Shown here in pieces: positions 43,784 to 52,081 of a stretch of DNA of 64,000 nt. Position numbers and translations under genes: made by a program. The stretch lies in NCBI GenBank assembly GCA_030041375.1, contig JASHOA010000009.1:44125-108124 (forward strand), in the 5' to 3' direction. Origin of the DNA: Acetobacteraceae bacterium. Its GTDB lineage: Bacteria; Pseudomonadota; Alphaproteobacteria; Acetobacterales; Acetobacteraceae. The notes under the pieces were generated by a model. That model saw only the letters and a list, made by a program, of their open reading frames with translations, was not told the DNA's origin and searched no databases. How positions within the stretch are numbered: the stretch's first letter is position 1; every line of letters starts with the position of its first letter.

Positions 43784-43892
43784 TCCGGCAAACGTAGCGC
43801 CTTTCCGGATGGCGCGCCAGCCGGCGCCCGCCCCTTGACGTACTCCTTGCCTCCCGGATCAGTTGCGCTGCGCCTTGCAGCGGGAGTTCGCC

Positions 43893-44591
43893 GTGGACGA
43901 AGAGAGGGAACAGTATGTGATCGCGCCGCCTCGGGTCGTGGCAATTCCGGTGGAGGGAGGCGGTTTGTTTCCTGTCCGCCGTGTTTTCTGCGTCGGCCGA
44001 AACTACGCCGAACACACCCGCGAGATGGGTGGGGATCCGGGCCGCGAGCCGCCTTTCTTCTTCATGAAGCCCGCCGATGCGCTGCTTTCGCGCGGCGCCG
44101 ACATGCCTTATCCGCCGGCAACGAGGGAGCTGCACCACGAAATGGAGCTGGTCGCGGCGATCGGAACCGGTGGCGCCGACATTTCGCAGAGCGAGGCGCC
44201 GACGCATGTCTGGGGCTACGCGGCCGGGCTCGACATGACCAGGCGCGACCTGCAGGGCGCGGCGAAGAAAGAAGGCAAGCCATGGGACATGGGCAAGGGT
44301 TTCGATTTCTCTGCCCCGATCGGCATGCTCATCGCTTCAGCCCGGATCGGGCACCCATCGCGTGGCAGAATTGCTCTTCGTGTCAATGGCGCGCTGCGCC
44401 AGGAGGCGGATCTGGCACAGATGATCTGGAGTATCCCCGAGATGATCGCTCAGCTCTCCGCCCTGGTGCGGCTCGCTGCAGGCGATCTCATCTTCACCGG
44501 AACGCCGGCAGGCGTGGCCGCCGTCGCGCGCGGCGATCGTCTCGACGGCGAAATTGAGGGCGTGGGCAGCGTGCGGACGAAGATCGTCTGA
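43893..44591 (+). CDS. Fumarylacetoacetate hydrolase family protein
   Basis: 232 aa from a GTG at 43893 with GGGAG 8 nt upstream; the frame is open further back. The domain is plain: VFCVGRNYAEHTREMG, FFFMKPADALL, LHHEMELVAAIG (metal-binding Glu pair), the WGYAAGLDMTRRDLQ segment and GDLIFTGTPAGVAAVARGD. Members cleave C-C bonds or isomerise or decarboxylate 2-keto acids. It overlaps xthA (TGATG), so it begins a three-gene operon with xthA and a CaiB-like gene that have no obvious common pathway. Confidence 0.92.
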   Translation: MDEEREQYVIAPPRVVAIPVEGGGLFPVRRVFCVGRNYAEHTREMGGDPGREPPFFFMKPADALLSRGADMPYPPATRELHHEMELVAAIGTGGADISQSEAPTHVWGYAAGLDMTRRDLQGAAKKEGKPWDMGKGFDFSAPIGMLIASARIGHPSRGRIALRVNGALRQEADLAQMIWSIPEMIAQLSALVRLAAGDLIFTGTPAGVAAVARGDRLDGEIEGVGSVRTKIV

Positions 44592-45406
44592 TGGCGCGGC
44601 ATCGACGGTCGCTCCGCATCGCCACCTGGAACATCAATTCGCTGAGACTGCGCCAGAGCCAGCTTGCTTCCCTCGTCGAAGCGCTCGAGCCGGACATCCT
44701 TTGCCTGCAGGAAACCAAGGTGCCGGACGAGGCGTTTCCGGAGCTTCTGCCGGGAGCGCTCGGGTTCTCGCATTTCTTCCGGCGTGGCATGAAAAGCTAT
44801 AACGGCGTTGCCGTTCTCTCGCGCATTCCGATGCAGGCCGTGAACGCGCCCGAGTGGTGCGGCAGGCGGGATTGCCGGCATCTCGCCGTTCTATTCGATC
44901 TGCCGGGCGGGCCGGTCGAGCTGCACAATTTCTATGTTCCTGCCGGTGGTGATGAGCCGGATCCCGGGAAGAACGAGAAGTTCGCTCACAAGCTCGCCTT
45001 CCTTGCCGAGGCACGCACATACTTCGCCGATCGCAGCAACATGGCGCGCACGGTGCTGGCGGGCGATCTCAATGTCGCACCGCTCGAGAGCGATGTCTGG
45101 AGCCATCGGCAGCTCCTGGATGTCGTGAGCCACACGCCTGTCGAGACGAAGGCGCTGTCCGCCTGGCTTGGCACCGGCTTCACCGACGCGGTGCGGCATT
45201 TCGTTCCCGAGCCGGAAAAGGTCTTCACGTGGTGGTCTTATCGCAACCGCGACTGGCGTCTCTCCGATCGGGGGCGGCGGCTCGATCACATCTGGGTTTC
45301 CGATGACCTCGCGGGCGCCCTCGTGCGGCAGGAGGTGTTCAAGGACGCGCGCGACTGGGAACTCGCGTCGGATCATGTGCCGGTGGTCGTGGAATTGAAG
45401 ATATGA
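44591..45406 (+). CDS. xthA: Exodeoxyribonuclease III / AP endonuclease
   Basis: A 271-aa DNA-repair enzyme of the EEP nuclease fold. Catalytic motifs: ATWNINSLRLR, LCLQETKVPD (metal Glu), HNFYVPAGGDE, GDLNVAPLESDVW (Asp/Asn pair), WWSYRNRDW and the C-terminal SDHVPVVVEL (Asp-His). It should cut 5' of abasic sites. The start overlaps the FAH-family stop, and the stop overlaps the CaiB-like start. Confidence 0.96.
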   Translation: MARHRRSLRIATWNINSLRLRQSQLASLVEALEPDILCLQETKVPDEAFPELLPGALGFSHFFRRGMKSYNGVAVLSRIPMQAVNAPEWCGRRDCRHLAVLFDLPGGPVELHNFYVPAGGDEPDPGKNEKFAHKLAFLAEARTYFADRSNMARTVLAGDLNVAPLESDVWSHRQLLDVVSHTPVETKALSAWLGTGFTDAVRHFVPEPEKVFTWWSYRNRDWRLSDRGRRLDHIWVSDDLAGALVRQEVFKDARDWELASDHVPVVVELKI

Positions 45407-46788
45407 TGCCCGCCGCGGCGCTGGCGGCGATCTGGCGCGAAGCCGGGCTTCCCGAGGCGGCGCTTTCGGTAATCAGCTTCAGCGGCACGGACCCGGTGCT
45501 GCCGTCGAGCTTTGCCGTCGGCACGGCGGCAGCGGCGAGCATCGGCGCAGCCGCGCTTGCTGCGGCGACGCTTCTGCAGAGCCGCGCCGGCGCAGCCACG
45601 TCCGTCTCCGTGGCACTCCGGGATGCTGCGCTCGAATTCCGCTCGGAGCGCCATCTCCACATCGACGGCCGGGCGCCGCCCCCGCTCTGGGACGCGATCG
45701 CCGGCCTCTACCGCACTACGGACGGATGGGTACGGCTGCATACCAATTTTCCGCATCATCGTGACGGCGTGCTGAAGCTGCTCGCCTGCGCGCCCGAGCG
45801 GAGCGCCGTTGACCAGGCGCTTGCGAAGTGGAGGGCGGCCGAGTTTGACCAGAGAGCGACCGAAGCCGGCCTCGCCGTCGCCGGGCTCCGCTCCTTCGCG
45901 GAGTGGGACCAGAGCCCGGAAGGGAGGGCTGTCGGGCAGGAGAAGCTGGTTGCAATTGAGCGTATTGGCGAGGCGCCGGCGCAACCGCTGCCGCGTGGAC
46001 GAGCACCGCTTTCCGGAGTGCGCGTGCTCGACCTGACGCGCGTGATCGCCGGGCCGGTGGCCGGGCGCACGCTCGCGCGCTACGGCGCGGAGGTGTTGCA
46101 TGTCAGCGCGCCACACCTGCCAGAGATGCTGCCGCTGGTCGTCGATACGGGCCGCGGCAAGTTCTCGACCTTCCTCGATCTTCGCGAGCAAATGATGGCC
46201 GAGACGCTGCGCGGCCTGCTCGGGAAGGCAGATGTGTTCCTGCAATCCTATCGGCCGGGCGCGCTGAGCCGGCTTGGCTTCGGCGCCGAGGACGCGGCAC
46301 GGATCCGCCCAGGCATCATTTACGCGAGCCTCTCCGCTTATGGGTTCAGCGGCCCCTGGGCCGGGCGGCGCGGCTTCGACAGCCTGGTGCAGACGGCGAG
46401 CGGCTTCAACCAGGCCGAAGCCGAGGCGGCCGCGGAAGAGAAGCCAAAGCCTCTGCCGGCCCAGGCGCTCGACCACGGATCCGGGCAATTGCTCGCGTTC
46501 GGCATCATCGCCGCGCTCATTCGCCGGGCAACCGAAGGCGGAAGCTGGCACGTCAAGGTATCGCTGGCACGTACCGGGCTCTGGCTCCGCTCGCTCGGGT
46601 GCGTTGCGGAGGGGTTTCGCTGTCCTGATCCGGGCGCGGAGGAGATCGCCGATCGGCTCGAGGAGGTTGCCTCGGGTTTCGGTCCGCTTACGGTGGTGCG
46701 TCCGGCGGCTGAATTTTCGGCCATCCAGTTGCCGCCGATGCGGCCTGCGATGCCGCTTGGCAGCCACCCGCCCCGGTTCCCGGCGTGA
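45403..46788 (+). CDS. CaiB/BaiF-like (family III) CoA-transferase homologue with degenerate N-terminal half
   Basis: 461 aa. From ~200 the recognisable family III start occurs: LSGVRVLDLTRVIAGPVAGRTLARYGAEVLHV, then KADVFLQSYRPGALSRLGFG and YASLSAYGFSGPWAGRRGFDSLVQ. The usual catalytic Asp region is reduced to VDTGRGKFSTFLDLR. The first ~200 residues resemble the C-terminal half of the same family, with a TTDGWVRLHTNFPHHRDGVLKLL segment. The order therefore looks permuted or like a fusion of two partial copies. Activity is uncertain. It is coupled to xthA by ATGA. Confidence 0.8.
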   Translation: MMPAAALAAIWREAGLPEAALSVISFSGTDPVLPSSFAVGTAAAASIGAAALAAATLLQSRAGAATSVSVALRDAALEFRSERHLHIDGRAPPPLWDAIAGLYRTTDGWVRLHTNFPHHRDGVLKLLACAPERSAVDQALAKWRAAEFDQRATEAGLAVAGLRSFAEWDQSPEGRAVGQEKLVAIERIGEAPAQPLPRGRAPLSGVRVLDLTRVIAGPVAGRTLARYGAEVLHVSAPHLPEMLPLVVDTGRGKFSTFLDLREQMMAETLRGLLGKADVFLQSYRPGALSRLGFGAEDAARIRPGIIYASLSAYGFSGPWAGRRGFDSLVQTASGFNQAEAEAAAEEKPKPLPAQALDHGSGQLLAFGIIAALIRRATEGGSWHVKVSLARTGLWLRSLGCVAEGFRCPDPGAEEIADRLEEVASGFGPLTVVRPAAEFSAIQLPPMRPAMPLGSHPPRFPA

Positions 46789-46881
46789 CTGCGCCTGAAG
46801 CGGCAAAGGCGTCGGCTCTGGCCTCGGCCCTTTCGGGAGGCTAGAACACGGCGAGAAATGCTTTTCCGGGAGGCTACTCAT

Positions 46882-47925
46882 ATGAAGAGAAGCAGGGTTT
46901 CGTCGCTCGGGTCGCGCCCGGGTATGAGCCGCCGCGCGGTGCTGGCAGCGGGCCTGGCAGCCGGCAGCGGACTCGCATTGCCGGCGATTGCCGCGTCGCC
47001 GCTTGTTCTCAAAATCTCGCACCAGTTCCCGGCCTATACCGACTTTCGGGATGTGCTGGCGCGGAAGTTCGCCAGCGAGGTCGAAAAAGAGACCAATGGG
47101 GCGCTGAAATTCCAAATCTATCCCGGGGCGTCGCTGTTCAAGCCGTATCAGCAGTTCGACGCGATGGCGAACGGCGCGCTCGACATGTCGGTCTATCCGC
47201 TTGCCTATTCCGGCGGCAAGCTGCCGGAAACCAACCTGACCCTGATGCCGGCGCTGATCGAGAACTACCAGCAGGCCTATGGCTGGGAGGATGCACCGAT
47301 CGGCAAGTGGCTGGTGAGCTACCTGCAGGATCATGGCGTCATGCTGATCACGCCGATCTGGCAGGCGGGAGGTGTGGCCTCGCGCGACAAGCCGATCCTG
47401 GTTCCGGCCGATCTCAAGGGACTGAAGACGCGCGGCGCGGGAAAGATGATCGAGTTGATGCTGCAGGCCGCTGGCGGCTCGATCTCCACCTTCCCATCGA
47501 CCGAAACCTACAACGCGATGCGCTCGGGTGTCGTCGATGCGCTCTGGACCTCGAGCGCCTCCCTGATGAGCTTCCGCCTCCAGGAGGTGGCCAAGGACGT
47601 GACGACGGCGCGGAAATGGACGTTCTGGTACATGTTCGAGCCATTCCTGATGGCGAAGGATACCTACAACAAGCTGACTCCGGCGCAGCAGCAGATCGTA
47701 GCGAAAGTCGGCCACTCGTTGCAGAGCTATGCGCTTTCGGCGTGCAAGTCGGACGATGCGAAGGTCGCCGTCGTGTTCGGCAAGGCGGGCGATCATGTCT
47801 ACGACATGGACAAACAGCAGTTCGAGGAATGGAAGAAGCTCGCCGAGCAAAGCGCGTGGAAGGATTTCGCCGCGCAAGTAAAGGACGGGCAGAAGCTGCT
47901 TGACATGGCGCAAGCAGTGGCATGA
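46882..47925 (+). CDS. TRAP transporter solute-binding protein (second system, DctP family)
   Basis: 347 aa from the ATG at 46882 (GGGAGG 8 nt upstream). A twin-Arg-like signal (MSRRAVLAAGLAAGSGLALPAIA) lies after an unusual ~20-residue basic lead. The mature part reads LKISHQFPAYTDFRDVLARKFASEVEKETNG, IYPGASLFKPYQQFDAMANGALDM, and FPSTETYNAMRSGVVDALWTSSAS, as in DctP proteins. It overlaps dctQ by ATGA. The ligand is unknown and probably differs from that of the first TRAP system. Confidence 0.92.
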   Translation: MKRSRVSSLGSRPGMSRRAVLAAGLAAGSGLALPAIAASPLVLKISHQFPAYTDFRDVLARKFASEVEKETNGALKFQIYPGASLFKPYQQFDAMANGALDMSVYPLAYSGGKLPETNLTLMPALIENYQQAYGWEDAPIGKWLVSYLQDHGVMLITPIWQAGGVASRDKPILVPADLKGLKTRGAGKMIELMLQAAGGSISTFPSTETYNAMRSGVVDALWTSSASLMSFRLQEVAKDVTTARKWTFWYMFEPFLMAKDTYNKLTPAQQQIVAKVGHSLQSYALSACKSDDAKVAVVFGKAGDHVYDMDKQQFEEWKKLAEQSAWKDFAAQVKDGQKLLDMAQAVA

Positions 47926-48500
47926 TCGAAAGTGAGGGCGGGGCCGGAGCGGCCCCGCCGTCGCGCGACCCGCCGGGGCGCGCGCCCTGGCGTCTCTTCA
48001 GCAACACCGTCAAGAAGATCAACCTCCTCACCGGGTTGATCGCCGGGATTCTCATCATCGCGTCTGCTGCCATCATCACCAACGAGGTGATCTGGCGCTA
48101 CTACTTGCGCCGCCCGCACACCTGGAACCTGGAGCTCAATATCTTCCTTCTGATCGGGGCAACGTTCCTTGCCGCCAATTACGCGCAGATGAGGCGCGCG
48201 CATGTCGGCACCGAGGTGCTGCAGGCCTTGATGCCGGAGCGCTGGAACCGCCGGCGCATCCTGGGCGGCGACATTCTCTCGCTGCTGCTCTGCGCGTTCA
48301 TGGCGGTCAAGGTGCTGCAATATGACTGGCAGGCATGGAGCAAGAACTGGCGCACCGATTCGACCTGGGCGCCGCCACTCTGGATTCCCTATACCCTGAT
48401 CGGCGTCGGCCTGGTGCTGATCTCGCTCGAATACATCGTGCAGATCACCGAGCAGATAGCCGGCCCCGGGCGGCAGAGGAAGCCCGATGAGCCCGGGTGA
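47922..48500 (+). CDS. dctQ: TRAP transporter small permease (DctQ)
   Basis: 192 aa with four hydrophobic segments: TGLIAGILIIASAAIITNEV, ELNIFLLIGATFLAANYAQM, DILSLLLCAFMAVKVL and IPYTLIGVGLVLISLEYIV. RRPHTWNLELNIFLL is the conserved region before the second segment. It has an acidic/Pro-rich cytoplasmic lead and is coupled to the binding-protein gene (ATGA). The dctM start lies 14 bp inside its end. Confidence 0.92.
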   Translation: MIESEGGAGAAPPSRDPPGRAPWRLFSNTVKKINLLTGLIAGILIIASAAIITNEVIWRYYLRRPHTWNLELNIFLLIGATFLAANYAQMRRAHVGTEVLQALMPERWNRRRILGGDILSLLLCAFMAVKVLQYDWQAWSKNWRTDSTWAPPLWIPYTLIGVGLVLISLEYIVQITEQIAGPGRQRKPDEPG

Positions 48501-49875
48501 GCTTGGCATCCTTTTCGTCGCCGTCTCGCTGGTCCTGCTGCTGTCAGGCATGCCGGTTGCGTTCGCACTCGGCGGTGTCTCGGTCGGGTTCATGCTGGGC
48601 TTCATGCCGGCGGCGAATCTCGGCCAGCTTGCCGAGACGCTGTATGAAGGCATGGACAATTTCACGCTGCTGGCGATTCCGCTGTTCATGCTGATGGGGA
48701 TCGCGATCGGCCGGACGCGGGCGGCGGCGGATCTCTATGAATCGATCTATCGATGGACATACAAGCTGCCCGGCGGACTTGGCGTCGCCAACGTTATCGG
48801 CTGCGCGATCTTCGCCTCGATGTGCGGCTCGAGCACGGCGACCTCGGCGGCGATCGGCGCCATGGGCATCCCGGAAATGCGCAAGCGCGGCTACCCGCAG
48901 GGCTTTGCCGGCGCGCTGATCGCCTGCGGCGGCACGCTCGGCATCCTCTTCCCTCCTTCCGTCACGCTGATTCTCTACGGCATCGTCGCCGAGCAGTCGA
49001 TCGGGCAGCTTTTCCTGGCCGGGGTCGCGCCCGGCGTCCTGCTGGCCACGCTGTTCGCGCTCTGGGTGATCGTGAGTTCGTTCCGCCGGGAACGCGACAG
49101 CCGGCGCCTTCGCCTCGCGCGGGGCGGCAGTTCGGTCGGCGCTGCGATCGCTGCCGGACCGGCGGAAGGAAAAAGCGAAGCGACTGCGTTCGAGTACTTC
49201 ACCTGGCACGATCGCCTGGAATCGCTGCCGCGGCTGCTGCCGTTCTTCAGCATCATCTTCATCGTGATGATTGCGCTTTACGGCGGTTTCGCCACGCCCT
49301 CGGAGGTGTCCGGCGTCGGCGCCTTCGCGACCCTGGTGATGGTGGTGATCGTCTATCGCTGTTATCACTGGCGGGAGGTCCGCAGCATCGTACTCGGCAC
49401 CTCGGAGTACGCCTCGATGATCATGATGATCATCGCGATGGCGTTCCTGTTCAGCTACGTGATGAGCTATCTCTATATCACCCAGAGCACGACCCAGTGG
49501 CTGGTCGGGCTGAAGATTCCGGACTGGGAATTCCTGTTCTGGATCGACGTTCTCATCATCGTGATGGGCTTTTTCCTGCCTCCGGTCGCGATCGTGCTGA
49601 TGATCACGCCGATCATCCTGCCCGGCCTCCTCGCGCGCGGCTTCGATCCGATCTGGTTCGGGGTGAATATGAGCCTGGTGATGGAGACCGGGCTGATCCA
49701 TCCGCCTGTCGGCCTCAATCTCTTCGTCATCCAGGGGATCGCGCCGGATATCGGATTGAAAGAGCTGATGCTGGCCGTGCTGCCGTTCCTCCTCATCATC
49801 ATCGTGTTCGTGGTCGCGTTTTCCGTCTTTCCTGAGATCGCATTGTTTCTGCCGAGCCTCGTCTTCCGCCATTGA
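48487..49875 (+). CDS. dctM: TRAP transporter large permease (DctM)
   Basis: A 462-aa membrane protein with about twelve segments. Landmarks: FVAVSLVLLLSGMPVAFALGGVS, MDNFTLLAIPLFMLMG, IFASMCGSSTATSAAIG, ACGGTLGILFPPSVTLILYG, and MNMSLVMETGLIHPPVGLNLFVIQGI-type wording near the end. It couples ligand import to an ion gradient. This second TRAP system is unfused, unlike the one at 5230-7110. Confidence 0.94.
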   Translation: MSPGELGILFVAVSLVLLLSGMPVAFALGGVSVGFMLGFMPAANLGQLAETLYEGMDNFTLLAIPLFMLMGIAIGRTRAAADLYESIYRWTYKLPGGLGVANVIGCAIFASMCGSSTATSAAIGAMGIPEMRKRGYPQGFAGALIACGGTLGILFPPSVTLILYGIVAEQSIGQLFLAGVAPGVLLATLFALWVIVSSFRRERDSRRLRLARGGSSVGAAIAAGPAEGKSEATAFEYFTWHDRLESLPRLLPFFSIIFIVMIALYGGFATPSEVSGVGAFATLVMVVIVYRCYHWREVRSIVLGTSEYASMIMMIIAMAFLFSYVMSYLYITQSTTQWLVGLKIPDWEFLFWIDVLIIVMGFFLPPVAIVLMITPIILPGLLARGFDPIWFGVNMSLVMETGLIHPPVGLNLFVIQGIAPDIGLKELMLAVLPFLLIIIVFVVAFSVFPEIALFLPSLVFRH

Positions 49876-49922
49876 CGGCCGGGCCGCCCGGCCGGGCGGC
49901 GAGCCTCGGCGCGGGAAGCCGA

Positions 49923-49948
49923 TCCGTTACGTCTCGTCCGTTACGTCT
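49923..49948. promoter_or_regulatory. Direct repeat upstream of the lipid-type gene cluster
   Basis: TCCGTTACGTCT occurs twice, 14 bp apart (49923 and 49937), just upstream of the -35 box. Spacing is a little over one helical turn, as for a dimeric or tandem regulator. The regulator is unknown. Confidence 0.5.
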
Positions 49949-49951
49949 TCA

Positions 49952-49980
49952 TTGCAAAAGCCGCTCCCATTGCGTTAGCA
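49952..49980 (+). promoter_or_regulatory. Promoter predicting a leaderless transcript
   Basis: TTGCAA, 17 bp, TTAGCA. A start ~7 nt after the -10 coincides with the ATG at 49987. There is no Shine-Dalgarno before that ATG, which agrees with a leaderless message. Confidence 0.45.
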
Positions 49981-49986
49981 TTCGGC

Positions 49987-51042
49987 ATGATACCGGATCA
50001 TTCCGGACCGGGCGAGGTCGAGGAGACCGTGGTGCCGTTCGATGCGGGGGACGGCATGCCCCTCAATCTGATCCACCTCCGCGGCCCGCGCACTGCCTCA
50101 CGCGGGCCGGTGCTGCTGGTGCACGGCGCGGGAGTAAGGGCCAACCTGTTCCGCCCGCCGACCGAAACCACCATCGTGGCCACCCTGATCGCGCATGGCT
50201 ACGACGTCTGGCTCGAGAACTGGCGCGCCAGCATCGATCTGCCGCCCACTCCCTGGACGCTCGACAAGGCCGCCTTGTACGATCATCCACGGGCAGTCGA
50301 AACGATCGTTGCCGCAACCGGGGCGGAGAAGATCAAGGCGGTCATCCACTGCCAGGGTTCCACCAGCTTCATGATGTCGGCCGTGGCCGGACTGGTGCCG
50401 CAGGTCACGACCATCGTATCCAATGCGGTCTCACTGCATCCGCAGATTCCCGCGATCACGCGCGCCAAATTCCGCCTGGCGCTGCCCGTACTCAGCCGGT
50501 TGCTGGATTATCTCGATCCGCAATGGGGAATCGAGGCACCGACCACGATCGCGAAGCTGATCACCGCCTGGGTCAAAGCGACTCATCATGAATGCCACAA
50601 TACGGTTTGCCGGCTGGTGAGCTTCACCTACGGCGTCGGATACCCGACCCTCTGGAGCCATGCCAACCTGAATCCTGAGACGCATGCCTGGATCAAGCAC
50701 GAATTCGCCAAGGTACCGGTAAGCTTCTTCCGGCAGATCTACCGATGCGTGCTGGCCGGCCACCTGGTTGCCGTCGACGGCCTGCCCGGGCTGCCGGCGC
50801 GCTTCGGTGTCGACCCACCGCGCACCGACGCCCGGTTCGCATTCTTCGCCGGCCAGAACAACCGTTGCTTCCTGCCGGAAAGCCAGCAGGTGACCTTCGC
50901 CTGGTTCAACCGGCACCGCCCGGGGTTCCACACGATGCACATGCTGCCGGATTACGGGCACCTCGACGTGTTCATCGGCAGGAACGCCGCCCGCAACGTA
51001 TTCCCGCTGATGATCGAGGAACTCGACAAGGAGCGGGCCTGA
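49987..51042 (+). CDS. Alpha/beta hydrolase with Cys at the nucleophile position
   Basis: 351 aa. Oxyanion motif VLLVHGAGVRANLF (~42-55). The nucleophile elbow reads KAVIHCQGSTSFMM, so Cys122 stands where Ser is usual (HSxGG). The catalytic His is probably in LPDYGHLDVFIGRNAARNVFP. The C-terminal wording is like the hydrolase domain found fused to some cholesterol-oxidase-like GMC proteins, and a GMC gene lies in this cluster. Cys nucleophiles occur in dienelactone hydrolase. There is no signal peptide. It is first in an operon of six genes and is coupled to the next one by TGATG. Confidence 0.82.
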   Translation: MIPDHSGPGEVEETVVPFDAGDGMPLNLIHLRGPRTASRGPVLLVHGAGVRANLFRPPTETTIVATLIAHGYDVWLENWRASIDLPPTPWTLDKAALYDHPRAVETIVAATGAEKIKAVIHCQGSTSFMMSAVAGLVPQVTTIVSNAVSLHPQIPAITRAKFRLALPVLSRLLDYLDPQWGIEAPTTIAKLITAWVKATHHECHNTVCRLVSFTYGVGYPTLWSHANLNPETHAWIKHEFAKVPVSFFRQIYRCVLAGHLVAVDGLPGLPARFGVDPPRTDARFAFFAGQNNRCFLPESQQVTFAWFNRHRPGFHTMHMLPDYGHLDVFIGRNAARNVFPLMIEELDKERA

Positions 51043-51938
51043 TGGTGCAGCCGAGACGGATCAACCGGCTGGCCGGCCGCTATGCACTGGTCGATGACAT
51101 TCCGTTCCGGATGCCGGTCCAGGGGATCAAATCATCGACCATCCTGGCTGCCTTCCCCTGCGATCCGGTCAAGGCGCGCGTGCTGCTGGCCAGCAGCGAG
51201 GTGCATCCGTTCGTGCTCTGGAACAAGGCGCTGCTGCTGGTGACCGTGGTCGATTACCGCGACACCAATATCGGCAAGTATATCGAGTTCAGCATCGCCC
51301 TTGCCTGCACCCACGGGGCGCGGCCGGCGCCGAGGCTGTTGCCGGTGCTGGCGCGCGGCCTGTACGGCTTTGGCCAGTGGGTTTACGATCTGCCTGTCAG
51401 CACCGAGATTTCGGTGAAGGGCGGCAAGGGCATCTGGGGCATGCCGAAGCACCAGGCCAATCTCAACTACATCGAGGGCAAGGAATCCGTCAGCAGCCAG
51501 TACGATCTCGATGGCCAGCTTGGCGTCTTCTTCGAGGTCAAGCGGCCACGCTCAATCTGGCTGCCGGCCAGTACCAGCGCGGTGAATTACTGCGAGTTCC
51601 GCGGAATGCTGATGAAGTCCACCATCTATTTCTCCGGCCGGGCGGGGTTCAGCCTGTTCCGCAAGGGTGCGGCGCGGCTCGTGATCGGCGATGTGCCGCG
51701 CGTGCAGGTGCTGAAGACGATCGACCTCGAACCCGACCCGATCGCCACGCTCTATATGCCGGAAGTCAACGGCGTGCTGGACGATCATTTCGAAAGCTGG
51801 TTCTGCACCTATGAGCAGCCGCCGACCTCACCGCCCGAGGGGCTGGAAAGCGTCGTCAACCTCGGCGAAAGCCGGCAATGGCTGCCACCGCCCTCCGCGC
51901 CGGTGCCGGGACGCGCACGGCAGAGCGCGCTGACATGA
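51042..51938 (+). CDS. Acetoacetate-decarboxylase-fold protein
   Basis: 298 aa from the ATG at 51042 (one-base overlap with the preceding stop). The family core is visible: YIEFSIALACTHGARPAP, GFGQWVYDLPVSTEISVKGGKGIWGMPKH and LGVFFEVKRPRS. Lys136 in GMPKH aligns with the Schiff-base Lys of acetoacetate decarboxylase, but the second Lys is His, so the chemistry may differ (decarboxylase-like, aldolase-dehydratase or lipid-binding). It lies between a hydrolase and a patatin-like lipase, which suggests action on an acyl or keto-lipid product. Confidence 0.8.
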   Translation: MVQPRRINRLAGRYALVDDIPFRMPVQGIKSSTILAAFPCDPVKARVLLASSEVHPFVLWNKALLLVTVVDYRDTNIGKYIEFSIALACTHGARPAPRLLPVLARGLYGFGQWVYDLPVSTEISVKGGKGIWGMPKHQANLNYIEGKESVSSQYDLDGQLGVFFEVKRPRSIWLPASTSAVNYCEFRGMLMKSTIYFSGRAGFSLFRKGAARLVIGDVPRVQVLKTIDLEPDPIATLYMPEVNGVLDDHFESWFCTYEQPPTSPPEGLESVVNLGESRQWLPPPSAPVPGRARQSALT

Positions 51939-52081
51939 GCCTCTGGCCGGAAGTACTCAACGCCGCGCTGCTGTTCTCCTCGGTTGTGGACGGCGTGCCG
52001 CGTCCGGCATCCCTCGCGTTCGCCGGACTGCATCCGATCTCCGGAGTGCGGATGCCGATGCAACCGTCGCGCGCGCGATGA
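51935..52081 (+). CDS. Small 48-codon protein, translationally coupled on both sides
   Basis: The ATG at 51935 overlaps the preceding stop (ATGA), and its own TGA overlaps the ATG of the patatin gene (ATGA). It reads MSLWPEVLNAALLFSSVVDG and continues through a Pro-rich part to a basic end (MPMQPSRAR). It has no recognised domain; the first 20 residues could form an amphipathic helix. The double overlap argues that ribosomes traverse it. It may be a small lipid or protein partner, or merely a coupling device. Confidence 0.5.
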   Translation: MSLWPEVLNAALLFSSVVDGVPRPASLAFAGLHPISGVRMPMQPSRAR

